NCBI GenBank assembly: GCA_031553535.1
Contig: JAVBLM010000001.1
Location: 130,197-194,196 of the forward strand
DNA length: 64,000 bases
Direction: 5' to 3'
Origin: JAIROC01 sp031553535
GTDB taxonomy: Bacteria > Bacteroidota > Bacteroidia > Bacteroidales > WCHB1-69
The notes under the pieces were generated by a model, which searched no databases, was not told the origin of the DNA, and was given only the letters and a program-made list of their open reading frames with translations. The first letter of the stretch is position 1. Each line of letters begins with the position of its first letter. Shown here piece after piece: positions 26,782-36,295 of the stretch. Position numbers and translations under genes: made by a program.

Positions 26782-28176
26782 ATGTTAGATCTAAGTTTCA
26801 AAAAATCGAGAAAAAAGCACCTTGATCAAACAGAAGAAGCAAAAATTGCAGTAGGACTTGACATTGGAACGACAAAAGTCGTCGCATTTGTCGGACAACG
26901 GAATAAAGATGGGAAAATACATATACTGGGTCACGGCAAACATGTATCACTCGGCGTACAACGAGGACAGGTTATCAATATTGATAAAACGGCCGATGCT
27001 ATCAGGCAGGCAATCTCCCAAGCAGAAAATAAAGCCAATATTGACATTGACACAGTAATGGTTGGAATTGCAGGCCAGCATATCAACAACACTCAAATTC
27101 TGGGTGAAATTAAGCGTCGTAATCCGGATTCGGAAATAACAAAAGAAGATGTCCGGATGTTGATTGACGATATGTTTAAGGTAGCGGTAAACCCCGGAAC
27201 ACAAATCATTGATATTATTCCCCAGGAATATACTGTAGATAGCTTTATCGGTTTGGATGATCCTATCGGTGTATTAGGGATACAGTTAAGTTCGGTATTC
27301 AATGTAATTACAGGAAATTCGCAACATATCAAAAACATAGCCAGATGTGTCAAACGTTGTAAATTAGAAATGGACGGACTGGTGTTGGAACCGATAGCTT
27401 CTGCTGAAGTTGTTCTGGATAAAAGGGAAAAAGAAACCGGAGTTGCGTTGGTTGACATCGGAGGCGGAACAACAGATATCGCCGTATTTATTAATGGCAT
27501 TCTGCGGCACACCGCTGTAATTCCTATCGGAGGAGATGTAATTACCGATGATATCAAAGCTGTATTCAAGGGAATTGTCAAAGAGGAAGCCGAGACATTA
27601 AAAATAAAACATGGTTCATGTATTCCAAATAAAGGGAATGAAAATCATGTTATTTCTATTCCCGGCATAAAAGGTCGCCCGGCTACCGAAATCCCCGTAG
27701 TGGATTTGGCAGAAGTAATCGCTGCGCGAACCAAAGAAATTATTCAGCGTATAGCCGATGAGCTTAAAAACGCCAATTGTTTCAACAAGCTTGGCTGCGG
27801 AATAGTATTAACCGGAGGCGGTGCACAATTAAAAGATATTAAGGAATTTACCGAATACAATACCGGGTTATCCGTACGGATAGGCAATCCGGAAGAAAAG
27901 ATTGTAATTGAAAAAGAAGCTGAATGGAATCATCCCATGTATGCTACCGGATTAGGGCTTATGATACTCGGAATAGAGAAAGATGAAGACCTGCATGCAA
28001 TCAGGGATGAAAGAGATGAAAACACATCCGCATCTAAAAAGCCAAGTAAACAAATTAGAAATACAGAGGCCAGAGATGGAGAAAGAGATAAATACCGTCC
28101 GTGGGAAAAAATCAGGGAAGTGGTTTATTCATTGGTAAGCGATGATGACATGGACGATGATTTCGAAGATGATTAA
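26782..28176 (+). CDS. ftsA: FtsA, actin-like Z-ring membrane anchor
   Basis: 464 residues. Actin-fold phosphate loops AVGLDIGTTKVVAFVG near residue 23 and VALVDIGGGTTDIAVF near 220, plus VLTGGGAQLKDI near 350. An acidic C-terminal tail (VSDDDMDDDFEDD) replaces the usual amphipathic helix at the extreme end; a membrane-binding segment may be EKIREVVYSLV just before it. It tethers FtsZ to the membrane and regulates the divisome. Confidence 0.95.
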   Translation: MLDLSFKKSRKKHLDQTEEAKIAVGLDIGTTKVVAFVGQRNKDGKIHILGHGKHVSLGVQRGQVINIDKTADAIRQAISQAENKANIDIDTVMVGIAGQHINNTQILGEIKRRNPDSEITKEDVRMLIDDMFKVAVNPGTQIIDIIPQEYTVDSFIGLDDPIGVLGIQLSSVFNVITGNSQHIKNIARCVKRCKLEMDGLVLEPIASAEVVLDKREKETGVALVDIGGGTTDIAVFINGILRHTAVIPIGGDVITDDIKAVFKGIVKEEAETLKIKHGSCIPNKGNENHVISIPGIKGRPATEIPVVDLAEVIAARTKEIIQRIADELKNANCFNKLGCGIVLTGGGAQLKDIKEFTEYNTGLSVRIGNPEEKIVIEKEAEWNHPMYATGLGLMILGIEKDEDLHAIRDERDENTSASKKPSKQIRNTEARDGERDKYRPWEKIREVVYSLVSDDDMDDDFEDD

Positions 28177-28222
28177 CTAATAATTATAATACAGTATATA
28201 TAACATTAAAAACTCATTAACA

Positions 28223-29554
28223 ATGATAAATTTTGACAACGGAAATCTAATGGAAATAACACCTTATATGGATGATCAAACAGCCGGAACATCTTCAATA
28301 ATTAAGGTGATTGGTGTTGGCGGCGGCGGAAGCAATGCGGCCCGGCACATGTACAATATGGGTATTATCGGGGTTGATTTTATGATATGCAACACCGACA
28401 AACAAGCCTTGGAAAGTAATCCTATCCCTATAAAAATACAATTGGGGAAAAATGGATTAGGCGCCGGAGCGATCCCTGAAGTTGCCAGAGATGCAGCGCT
28501 GGACAGTGAAGAAGAAATAAAAGCTGCCCTTGCCGGAACAAAAATGTTGTTTGTAACAGCCGGTATGGGTGGAGGTACCGGAACAGGAGCCTCCCCTATT
28601 GTGGCTTCTATTGCCAGAGACTTGGGGATTTTAACGGTCGGTATTGTTACTTATCCGTTCAACTTCGAACAAAAAGACAAGTTTGACCTTGCCAATGAAG
28701 GGATTAATGAATTAAGCCAAAACGTAGATGCCCTTATCGTCATTAAAAACGAAGCATTAAAAAGCTTTTACCCTGATTTAAAGCTATCCAATGCTTTTGC
28801 AAAGGTAGATGATGTTTTGTTAATCGCAGCAAAAAGCATTGCGGAACTTATCACGTTGGAATCCATTATCAATGTGGATTTTAATGATGTAAAAACTATT
28901 TTACAGAACAGCGGAACCGCATTGATCGGTTCGGGAGAAGCTGAAGGGGAAGATAGAGCCTTTAAAGCAGTGGAAGCAGCAATTAACAGCCCGTTATTAG
29001 ATCAAAATTCAATCTATGGTGCTGAAAAGTTATTATTCTTTATTTCATATAGCGACGATAATCAGATTACCATAAACGAACTGGAAAAAATAACCGAGGA
29101 ACTGGAAAACAAAACCTGTACTACAAGTAAAAAACTAATCTGGGGACATGGAATTGACGATAACCTCGGAGATAAAGTACGGGTAACTGTCATTGCTACG
29201 GGACTACACAACAATACAGGGACATATGGAAGCAAGGCATCTCCCGGAAAGGAAAATGCACCAGGTGAACAGGTTAAAATCCCTTATGATACGGATAACG
29301 CACCTAAAGAAGAAAAGAAAACAAATGAATCTACGGTTATTAAAGTTCCTCTAGGCGAGGTTCCGGATAATAACCAATTACGAGGCAAATCGGAAGAAGA
29401 AGTAACGGAATATCTTAATAAGCCTGCTTATATCCGGGAAAGGGAATTGAAAAAATTCGACAGTAACTCGAATGATGAAATCTCCAATTACAAAGCAGGG
29501 GCAAACGGATTAGAATGTAATGCACCCTCTTTTCTAAACAACGTGGTTGACTAA
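28223..29554 (+). CDS. ftsZ: FtsZ, tubulin-like division GTPase
   Basis: 443 residues. N-terminal VIGVGGGGSNAARHMY, tubulin signature GMGGGTGTGASPIVAS near residue 116, T7 loop region NVDFNDVKTIL, a variable linker from about 330, and a conserved C-terminal peptide APSFLNNVVD. It polymerises into the Z-ring. It is the last gene of the dcw cluster and is followed by an intrinsic terminator within a block shared with the giant surface-protein genes. Confidence 0.97.
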   Translation: MINFDNGNLMEITPYMDDQTAGTSSIIKVIGVGGGGSNAARHMYNMGIIGVDFMICNTDKQALESNPIPIKIQLGKNGLGAGAIPEVARDAALDSEEEIKAALAGTKMLFVTAGMGGGTGTGASPIVASIARDLGILTVGIVTYPFNFEQKDKFDLANEGINELSQNVDALIVIKNEALKSFYPDLKLSNAFAKVDDVLLIAAKSIAELITLESIINVDFNDVKTILQNSGTALIGSGEAEGEDRAFKAVEAAINSPLLDQNSIYGAEKLLFFISYSDDNQITINELEKITEELENKTCTTSKKLIWGHGIDDNLGDKVRVTVIATGLHNNTGTYGSKASPGKENAPGEQVKIPYDTDNAPKEEKKTNESTVIKVPLGEVPDNNQLRGKSEEEVTEYLNKPAYIRERELKKFDSNSNDEISNYKAGANGLECNAPSFLNNVVD

Positions 29555-29555
29555 C

Positions 29556-29616
29556 GATAAAATCTTTTTCATAATTCAAATTATGGCTACCTCCCCGGTA
29601 GCCTTTTTTATTTTTT
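29556..29616 (+). terminator. ftsZ terminator inside a ~61-bp block shared with T9SS cargo genes
   Basis: Stem GGCTACC/GGTAGCC (29585-29591, 29597-29603), 5-nt C-rich loop, T-tract. Over about 61 bp the block differs from the one at about 39700-39760 at only three positions, two of them forming a compensated A-T to G-C stem pair. The block begins with CGATAA, which in the surface-protein genes is the last codon plus stop. Confidence 0.9.
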
Positions 29617-29627
29617 CCCATAGGCAT

Positions 29628-29764
29628 CCCTACTGTTCATCCATAGTTATCCCTACGTATTACCCGTAAGGATAACTACGGTTCATCCGTAGGCATACCT
29701 ACTGACAATACGTAGGAGTAACTACTTTTCATCCATAAGATAGCTACCGGTAATATAAAGGCAT
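29628..29764 (+). repeat. Tandem array of six 23-bp hairpin units
   Basis: Units start at 29628, 29651, 29674, 29697, 29720 and 29743, so the period is exactly 23 bp. Each has an inverted pair of the type CTACGG..CCGTAG around a short loop; the stem bases vary between units but several stay paired. It directly follows the ftsZ terminator. No open frame of note. Confidence 0.85.
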
Positions 29765-29932
29765 ACCCTAAGTATAAAGTAAAAACAGGGAGGATTTTTC
29801 CCACTTCGTTTCAATAAGCTCGCAAACTTGGTTCCTGGCTGCCTTGAAATAATAAAGATAAAGGGAATCTCAAGGTTCTCAATAATGCGATTGTTAGCAT
29901 ACTTTTACAGGCTAAAACAGTACAGAAAGTCA

Positions 29933-29946
29933 TTTAGGACGACACA
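29933..29946 (-). mobile_element. Possible IS end relic
   Basis: TTTAGGACGACACA is the reverse complement of the first 14 bases, TGTGTCGTCCTAAA, at the IS end near 63862. No transposase remains around it. The rest of 29770-30000 holds no gene I recognise. Confidence 0.35.
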
Positions 29947-29960
29947 TATCACGGAGTAGT

Positions 29961-29986
29961 CCTAAACTTTTTCTTCCGGTTTTAGG
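29961..29986 (-). terminator. Weak hairpin downstream of the esterase gene
   Basis: CCTAAA/TTTAGG stem with a 14-nt loop, 17 bp beyond the esterase stop on the minus strand; no clear T-tract, so termination is uncertain. Confidence 0.3.
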
Positions 29987-30002
29987 TTGTTCTTTATTTT
30001 CA

Positions 30003-31220
30003 TTATTCTAAAGTTATTTCTTTATTATTTATATTATACTTTGGATTAGCCATATGATGAAACAGGAATTGGTTAATCTCTTGTTTCACGATATTGAGAT
30101 TTCCATTGAAAGAGCCATCTTTTTCGGCATGAGGTGCATGTTTGCAATCGACAAACGGAACATATCTTACATTCATATTATACCCGGACATGTGTTTGTA
30201 AATGGCATACGAACCATATAATTCCTGAGCACCAAAGAAAATATCCTTCATATATGAACTCAGATAATCCTGGAATGGAATTCCGGATTCATTGTATAAA
30301 ATATTATCCTCTGTCCCATGAAATAACAAAACAGGTATATTATTGCGTTCATCAATCATGTTAAGGTCATTGATTCCTCCCCACAAGGCAATTATTCCTG
30401 CTAACTTAGGAGTACATGTTAAGGAATTGCCTGATTCATTAATGCCTCCAAACCGTTTCTTAAAGCCTTTTGTTTGGCAGCATTTAAACACTTCATCTTC
30501 ATTCATAAACCCTGTTGTCAAGGCAATAATAGCTCCGGAACTGCTTCCGCCAAGATAAATCTGATCCGGGTCAATCTTAAGTTCATCGGCATAATAAGTA
30601 AGATACCTCAGAGCGGAACGAACATCTTGCACACAGCAATAAATTCCCTTTTTAATATCACTATATCCCCGCAATTTTGTTCCCAACCGGAAATTGATGG
30701 AGGCAACCACAAAACCATTATCTACTAACTCTTTGGTCAATTCCATCTGTAAATCATTTTCTTTATCCCCAAAAAAGAAACCTCCTCCATGTACAAATAA
30801 AAAAACAGGTTTAATCCGGTTTTCGTCCTTTTCCGAACGATAAATATCCATATGCAAAGGAAGAAAATCCCGTTTATCGGAAACGGTAGCCAAGATACTA
30901 ACAACTTCTTTCAACAATTGATATGTCGTTTTATCGGCAACATTCATTGTCTTGGAAGTATAAAATCCTTTTGCATATCCATACAAAATATCCCTTTGAA
31001 CAACATAATGTGTGTTGATTTCCTTAGGATATATATCAGGATTTGCTACATTAGGATACCGTTCCACGGGGAAAATATGATTGTTTTGTATGTCATAATC
31101 TTGCGCACTTAACGATTGACAAGACATATTAATTAAAAAGAATGCTATGATAAACACAAAGTTTTTTGTGTTACAAAAGTATTCTTTAAATACACTTCTA
31201 CAAAATATATTTATTTTCAT
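30003..31220 (-). CDS. Exported alpha/beta-hydrolase (carboxylesterase-like)
   Basis: 405 residues. A hydrophobic signal segment (FVFIIAFFLINMSC) follows a polar N-terminus; the true start may be further in. Oxyanion motif FVHGGGFFFG near residue 143, nucleophile GGSSSGA near 224, probable acid Asp in HGTEDNIL near 300, and His in DCKHAPH near 367, the layout of the HSL/carboxylesterase type. Probably cleaves ester groups, perhaps acyl decorations on polysaccharides, in the periplasm or at the surface; substrate unknown. Alone, with no sugar-use genes adjacent. Confidence 0.8.
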   Translation of the reverse strand: MKINIFCRSVFKEYFCNTKNFVFIIAFFLINMSCQSLSAQDYDIQNNHIFPVERYPNVANPDIYPKEINTHYVVQRDILYGYAKGFYTSKTMNVADKTTYQLLKEVVSILATVSDKRDFLPLHMDIYRSEKDENRIKPVFLFVHGGGFFFGDKENDLQMELTKELVDNGFVVASINFRLGTKLRGYSDIKKGIYCCVQDVRSALRYLTYYADELKIDPDQIYLGGSSSGAIIALTTGFMNEDEVFKCCQTKGFKKRFGGINESGNSLTCTPKLAGIIALWGGINDLNMIDERNNIPVLLFHGTEDNILYNESGIPFQDYLSSYMKDIFFGAQELYGSYAIYKHMSGYNMNVRYVPFVDCKHAPHAEKDGSFNGNLNIVKQEINQFLFHHMANPKYNINNKEITLE

Positions 31221-31389
31221 GACTCTGCATTTTTATTATACTTGATGAATTTATTTAAAGTTGTCTTTGTTTGTTTCGGGTTCACCCCTAATCTCTGCCT
31301 ATATCCCCTCCGGGATTTTTCCAAAAAGAGGGAAGAAAAAGGAAAAGAACTTTTGAGGATTTGTCAGTGGTTAATTCGCTAGTTACTAA

Positions 31390-31583
31390 CTTCATTCCGA
31401 ACAACATATCCATATTACTTTTATTATGTATTGAAATAAGTGGTGGAATCCGCAACCTGAGAGCTTCTAACAAGGGAATTCCATCACCTCGCTTTTACTT
31501 CTATTCCAAACAATACTTCTTGTTCATTCATCATTCCTATTAAAAGTCTTTCATCTTGCAAGAACACTCCGTTCGGAATGAAG
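31390..31583 (+). repeat. 13-bp inverted repeat flanking a geneless spacer
   Basis: CTTCATTCCGAAC at 31390-31402 and its exact complement at 31571-31583 enclose 168 bp. The 31221-31603 gap holds no gene I can support, though the minus strand downstream of the PII-like stop has a short protein-like open run that may be a relic. Confidence 0.4.
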
Positions 31584-31603
31584 TTCTTATCAAAAACTTA
31601 TTG

Positions 31604-31897
31604 TCATATTGTCCTTTCGACCTTTAATACAAATGCCCGTAATCCTTGTGCTTCCGACTGGATGTCAAGTTCATGTAATAAATTAAGAAACGAATCTACT
31701 TTTTCGTCGTCAATCATTGTCCAAATGGCGCCATTCAATGCGGGCCAGGCATGGTCTCCATAACGAGGGTCGCCCGTACGGCTGCCTCTTCCGGCAACGG
31801 TATCCCAATAGGTAAATCCACGAATTTCACATCTGTCCATTATGGATAAGATATCTTCGTAATACGCTTGATTAAATGCTACAAATATTGCTTTCAT
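31604..31897 (-). CDS. Small PII-like protein of the efflux locus
   Basis: 97 residues, reading MKAIFVAFNQAYYEDILSIM, then TVAGRGSRTGDPRYGDHAWP and FVLKVERTI. The beta-alpha-beta start and glycine-rich T-loop-like centre resemble PII-family small signalling proteins found beside RND pumps in Bacteroidetes. It could sense a metabolite or metal and tune the pump; this is inference. It lies 159 bp beyond the RND gene on the same strand, with a 21-bp-stem hairpin in between that may limit its expression. Confidence 0.55.
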   Translation of the reverse strand: MKAIFVAFNQAYYEDILSIMDRCEIRGFTYWDTVAGRGSRTGDPRYGDHAWPALNGAIWTMIDDEKVDSFLNLLHELDIQSEAQGLRAFVLKVERTI

Positions 31898-31976
31898 TTC
31901 ATTTATTTTTTAAATTATTTTATTTCTGAATTATCTCGCTAACGCTTTGATGCACTCCCATGCTTCGCGTTCAGGT

Positions 31977-32037
31977 GCTTCGTTCGTCGCAATGACGTTC
32001 TTAAGTTTGTTCAGTGCGTCATTGCGACGAGCGAAGC
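31977..32037 (-). repeat. Long hairpin (21-bp stem) between the RND and PII-like genes
   Basis: Arms 31977-31997 and 32017-32037 pair over 21 bp with one G-T, around a 19-nt loop. The arm sequence (CGTCATTGCGACGAGCGAAG) resembles a palindromic repeat often seen between genes in Bacteroidetes, so it is probably a REP/MITE-like dispersed element; it could also stop transcripts. Confidence 0.7.
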
Positions 32038-32056
32038 AATCCCGTTTCCGTTTTCT

Positions 32057-35000
32057 TTATGAATTATTTTCTACCACAACCGATATATTTTGCTGATTCT
32101 TTTCCGCTTTCTTTCCTCTTTTTGCAGAGAAAATGCAATAAACAACAGGTATAAGGAAGAATGTCACCAAAGTTCCTATAGAAAGTCCCCAGGCAACCGT
32201 TGTTCCCATTGCCCGCCACATTTCCGAACCTTCTCCGGTTCCGAGCGCCATGGGCAACATTCCCAAAACAGTTGTCAATGTGGTCATCAAAACAGGACGT
32301 AAACGTGATTTGCCGGCAGTAACGATAGCATCAGCCAAGCTCATTCCCCTTTCACGGCACATTTTGATATAATCTACCAACACAATCCCGTTTTTAGCAA
32401 CAATTCCCACAAGCATCAGCACCCCGATAAGAGCCATTACACTTAATGGTGTACTTGAAATGGATAATCCCAATATTACACCCACCATGGCAAAAGGAAG
32501 GGAAAACATAATCACAAACGGGTCTTTGAACGAGCCGAATTGAGCTGCCATCACCAGAAAGACCAGCGTGATAATTAAAATCAGCAAGGTAAAAAGATTG
32601 GAAAACGTTTCCTGTTGTGTTTCCAATGTTCCGGCTAAGCGGTATGTTACATCGGATGGCATATCAATCTGCGGCATAACCGTTTGAATAACGGTTACCA
32701 AGTCACTTAAAGCATATCCGCTGGCAACGGCTGCCGATACGGTAAGCACACGTTCACGGTCTTTTCGTTCAATAGTTGGCGGAGTCATTACTTCAACTAC
32801 TGTTCCCAGATCGCGGATACGTATTCCCCTGCCTTGTGGATTATATACCAGAATATCTTCAATAGCATCGATAGATTCACGATATTCGGGAGCATAGCGG
32901 ATCCGGATGTCATATTCTTCTCCGGCTTCGCGATAATAAGACGGTACCACTCCATTAATTCTATTGCGGAGGTATTGGGCGACAGTGGTTACATTCAAAC
33001 CGTTCAATGCCAATTTCTCACGGTCAAAATCCACTTGGATTTCCGGCACATAATCACCCCTGCTGATGTCAACCTGGGTACATTCCGGCACATTCTTCAG
33101 TTTTTCCGCCAATTGAGCTGCAATAGCATCTGTTGCCGCAAAATCATAGCCGTAAATTTCCACATCCACCGTACTTTCGCCGCCCGTTCCACTGCCGCCT
33201 GCCGTTACTTTGTAATCTTCCAATTCGGTATATTTTTCCAGATCTTCACGCATCAAATCACTAATTTCCGTCATACTGCGTTTGCGTTCTTCCATCGGAT
33301 AAAGCGTGATATTAAAACTGATAAAGTGGGTTCCGTTTTCGCTCAGGTTGCCAAAAGCATTATCCGCATCCGCTTGCCCTACGGAAAAATTGATGACCTC
33401 TATTTCAGGATATTTTTCGGTAAACTCATCATTAACCGCCATGGCTAAATCTTTGGCAATATCCTGACGCGTGGAAACAGGAAGTTCAAGATCGATATTA
33501 ATCCTGCCGTTATCCTGCGTGGGGAAAAATTCCGTTTTAATTCCCGGAGCAAGAAGCATTGTAGCTCCGAATATCGCTATTGCCCCAACGACAATAATTG
33601 TCCGGTGGTTAACCGACCAATGGAGCAATCTTCCGTATCCGCTACTCAAAGAGTTAAGTCCTCTATCTATAGGAGCATATAGTCTTGTTAACAAGCCTGC
33701 TTTCTTTTTTCCATCTTTTTTGTTTTCATTTTTTAATAATATGGAAGCCAACATCGGAATCAGCGTTAAAGCAGCTATCATGGAAATAGTCATGATGATA
33801 GCAATCATCCAACCCAATTGTTTGAACAAAATCCCAGCCATTCCCGAAACCATTGTAATGGGAATAAATACCGCCAACATGGTCAAACAGGAACCGACAA
33901 CCGATTTCCCCACTTCCTTCGCTCCGAAGATGGCTGCCTGCTTGGGGCGGCTTCCGCTTTTGAGGTGCGTCATGACATTTTCCGTAACTACAATAGAATC
34001 GTCCACCACCATTCCGATAGCCAACGAAAGGGAAGATAGAGAAATGATATTTAGCGTATTTCCACTTACAAATAAATAGATAAGGGATGCAATCAGGGAA
34101 ATGGGAATCGTTATGAGAATGATAATAGTCGCCCGCCATTTTCCCAAAAAGAAGAATACCACAAGCACCACAAGTAACAATATGATTAGAATTGTTTCCT
34201 GCAAAGAATTCATGGTGTTGAGGATATTTGTGGAAGTATCCGTGATAACTCCCAACTTTACATCCGAAGGCAATGTTTTTTGGATTTCCGGTAATTTTTC
34301 ACGCACTTCTTCAGCAATATTTACCGTATTGGCGCCGGTTTGTTTTTGAATGACAATCATCGCTCCGCGTTGTCCGTTGGTATATGTTTCCTGCGCTCTT
34401 TCCTGCAAGGCATCTTCAACACGGGCAACATCACGCAAATAAATGGTTTTCCCCTCACGGCTTCCCACAACGATATCCAACATTTCCGAAGGGTCGTCAA
34501 ATTCTCCCTGAACCCTCAAAGAATAGGTATTGGAACCTATATCCATATTTCCACCCGGAATATTCCTGTTTTCCATTCCCACCAATTGAGCGATAGCTTC
34601 CACCGACAATCCGTAAGCATCCATTTTGAGCGGATCACAGTAAATATTTATCTCTCTTTGAGCCGTTCCCGAAACGGAAACCGTTCCCACTCCGTTTATC
34701 CGCGCCAACGGATTTGCGACTTTATCGTCCAAAATCTTGTACAACCCATTAGTACTTTCGTCGGAGATTACCGACAGAATGATTATCGGAATATCATTCG
34801 CCCCGAATTTAAAAATAATGGGATTTTGCGCATCATCAGGGAGACTGGTTTTCAACAATTCAAGCTTATCCCGCACATCATTCATTTTCATATCTATATC
34901 CACCCCAAATTCAAATTCAAGATTTACAATAGATACATTTTCTTTTGAAGAAGAAGTGATGTGTTTGAGGTTGCTGATACTGTTTAACGTATTTTCAACC

Positions 35001-35197
35001 GGACGCGAGATATTATTTTCCACATCGTTGGCATTGGCGCCGGGATAGGCGGTCATAACCAACAGGGAATTTGTCTCGATATTGGGAAGCAAATCCACCG
35101 ATAATTTACTGTAGGAAAAAAGTCCAAGTATGACGACTGCTATAAAGCATACCGCAGTCAGGACAGGATTTTTAACGGCTATTGAAGGTAATTTCAT
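32057..35197 (-). CDS. RND-family multidrug efflux transporter (AcrB/HAE1 type)
   Basis: 1046 residues, 12 transmembrane helices in the 1+5+1+5 RND layout with two large periplasmic loops. N-terminal VKNPVLTAVCFIAVVILG and proton-relay Asp pair in LAIGMVVDDSIVVTENV near residue 405; C-terminal half contains MVGIVAKNGIVLVDY. It exports drugs or other hydrophobic compounds across the envelope in exchange for protons, working with the adaptor and outer-membrane channel encoded upstream. Fourteen bp separate it from the adaptor gene. Which substrates it moves cannot be read from sequence. Confidence 0.95.
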   Translation of the reverse strand: MKLPSIAVKNPVLTAVCFIAVVILGLFSYSKLSVDLLPNIETNSLLVMTAYPGANANDVENNISRPVENTLNSISNLKHITSSSKENVSIVNLEFEFGVDIDMKMNDVRDKLELLKTSLPDDAQNPIIFKFGANDIPIIILSVISDESTNGLYKILDDKVANPLARINGVGTVSVSGTAQREINIYCDPLKMDAYGLSVEAIAQLVGMENRNIPGGNMDIGSNTYSLRVQGEFDDPSEMLDIVVGSREGKTIYLRDVARVEDALQERAQETYTNGQRGAMIVIQKQTGANTVNIAEEVREKLPEIQKTLPSDVKLGVITDTSTNILNTMNSLQETILIILLLVVLVVFFFLGKWRATIIILITIPISLIASLIYLFVSGNTLNIISLSSLSLAIGMVVDDSIVVTENVMTHLKSGSRPKQAAIFGAKEVGKSVVGSCLTMLAVFIPITMVSGMAGILFKQLGWMIAIIMTISMIAALTLIPMLASILLKNENKKDGKKKAGLLTRLYAPIDRGLNSLSSGYGRLLHWSVNHRTIIVVGAIAIFGATMLLAPGIKTEFFPTQDNGRINIDLELPVSTRQDIAKDLAMAVNDEFTEKYPEIEVINFSVGQADADNAFGNLSENGTHFISFNITLYPMEERKRSMTEISDLMREDLEKYTELEDYKVTAGGSGTGGESTVDVEIYGYDFAATDAIAAQLAEKLKNVPECTQVDISRGDYVPEIQVDFDREKLALNGLNVTTVAQYLRNRINGVVPSYYREAGEEYDIRIRYAPEYRESIDAIEDILVYNPQGRGIRIRDLGTVVEVMTPPTIERKDRERVLTVSAAVASGYALSDLVTVIQTVMPQIDMPSDVTYRLAGTLETQQETFSNLFTLLILIITLVFLVMAAQFGSFKDPFVIMFSLPFAMVGVILGLSISSTPLSVMALIGVLMLVGIVAKNGIVLVDYIKMCRERGMSLADAIVTAGKSRLRPVLMTTLTTVLGMLPMALGTGEGSEMWRAMGTTVAWGLSIGTLVTFFLIPVVYCIFSAKRGKKAEKNQQNISVVVENNS

Positions 35198-35211
35198 ATC
35201 TTTATAATTTT

Positions 35212-36243
35212 TTACTTGTTAATACTTGTTACTTCTACCTGAATGCCATCGTTAAGACGGTTTTGTCCGGTAACGGCAACTACATCGCCTTTTTTCAAAC
35301 CGGATACTATTTCATATTCATCACCTATCCTGCGACCGATATCGACTTTCCGGTAATTTGCAACACCATTTTTACAAATATAGACATACCTGTCTCCCGA
35401 ACCGGTTTGTTTGAGTATGGCACGGTCGGGCAAAACGATACTTTCCGCCGAACCGTAATTTAAGGTTACACGTGCAAACATTCCCGGAAGAACACGCTCA
35501 TTTTTGTTGTCAATCCGGATTTCGACCGGAAACGTATGGGTAGCCGGGTCAATGCTGGGATGTATCAAGGTAACTACTCCTTTAAACTTTTCATCCCCAT
35601 AAACATCCAATGTGACAGTTACCTCCATTCCTTTTTTTACTTTTGTAAATAAAGCTTCAGAAACATTTACCTTTACCTTAACCGGTTGGATTTGCTCCAC
35701 TACATAAATGGGGGCCATTCCATTGTACATATCACCGATATCATAATTGCGCTTGGTGATAATTCCGCTGATTGGACTGCGTAATATAGTATTTTCCAAT
35801 AGATTTTCATACGTTTCTTTGGAAAGTTCGTACGCCATCTTTTTCCCGTCCCACACCGATTTGGCAATTCCACCGACTTTGTAGAGTTCATCGACCCTTT
35901 CAAAATCAATTTTGTCGTTTTCCAGTTTAAGTTTGGCTTGGTTAAGGTTAGCAGCATCCATTTCGACCAAAATTTGTCCTTTTTTAACATGGTCGCCCAC
36001 TTCGGCGGAAATCCGTTTGATGCGTACTGGTTGTTGCGGAGCAATATTGTTTACAATTTCCGCTTCGACGGTTGCCGTAAATGTTCCTGCATGATCAACA
36101 TCACGTATGGATGCTGTTACTGTCTGCACTTTTACAACTTCGGGGACATCCGCTTGAACTGTATCCTGTTTTTTGTCGCTGCATGATGAAGCGATTAAAG
36201 TTACTGCAATGGCATAAGCTCCTATTAATTTTTTCCTGTTCAT
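35212..36243 (-). CDS. RND efflux periplasmic adaptor (membrane fusion) lipoprotein
   Basis: 343 residues. Lipoprotein signal with lipobox LIASSC near residue 20. Split biotinyl-lipoyl domain (VNNIAPQQPVRIKRISAEVG and ILRSPISGIITKRNYDIGD) around a short coiled-coil hairpin, then a beta-barrel domain (VKVKVNVSEALFTKV) and a membrane-proximal domain ending NRLNDGIQVEV. It bridges the RND pump and the TolC-like channel. It sits between tolC and the RND gene in the operon. Confidence 0.93.
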   Translation of the reverse strand: MNRKKLIGAYAIAVTLIASSCSDKKQDTVQADVPEVVKVQTVTASIRDVDHAGTFTATVEAEIVNNIAPQQPVRIKRISAEVGDHVKKGQILVEMDAANLNQAKLKLENDKIDFERVDELYKVGGIAKSVWDGKKMAYELSKETYENLLENTILRSPISGIITKRNYDIGDMYNGMAPIYVVEQIQPVKVKVNVSEALFTKVKKGMEVTVTLDVYGDEKFKGVVTLIHPSIDPATHTFPVEIRIDNKNERVLPGMFARVTLNYGSAESIVLPDRAILKQTGSGDRYVYICKNGVANYRKVDIGRRIGDEYEIVSGLKKGDVVAVTGQNRLNDGIQVEVTSINK

Positions 36244-36295
36244 GACTATTTCTATTTTAATGATTTATTACTGATTTTAATTTTTAACTCTTAAT

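Noticed and set aside
31288..31603. Possible small gene between the esterase and the PII-like gene
   Set aside because: Frames are short, lack a start or a recognisable family, and are broken by stops; at most a relic.
32834..34948. Several long plus-strand frames opposite the RND gene
   Set aside because: Antisense shadows of a strongly conserved transporter gene; the composition is not protein-like.
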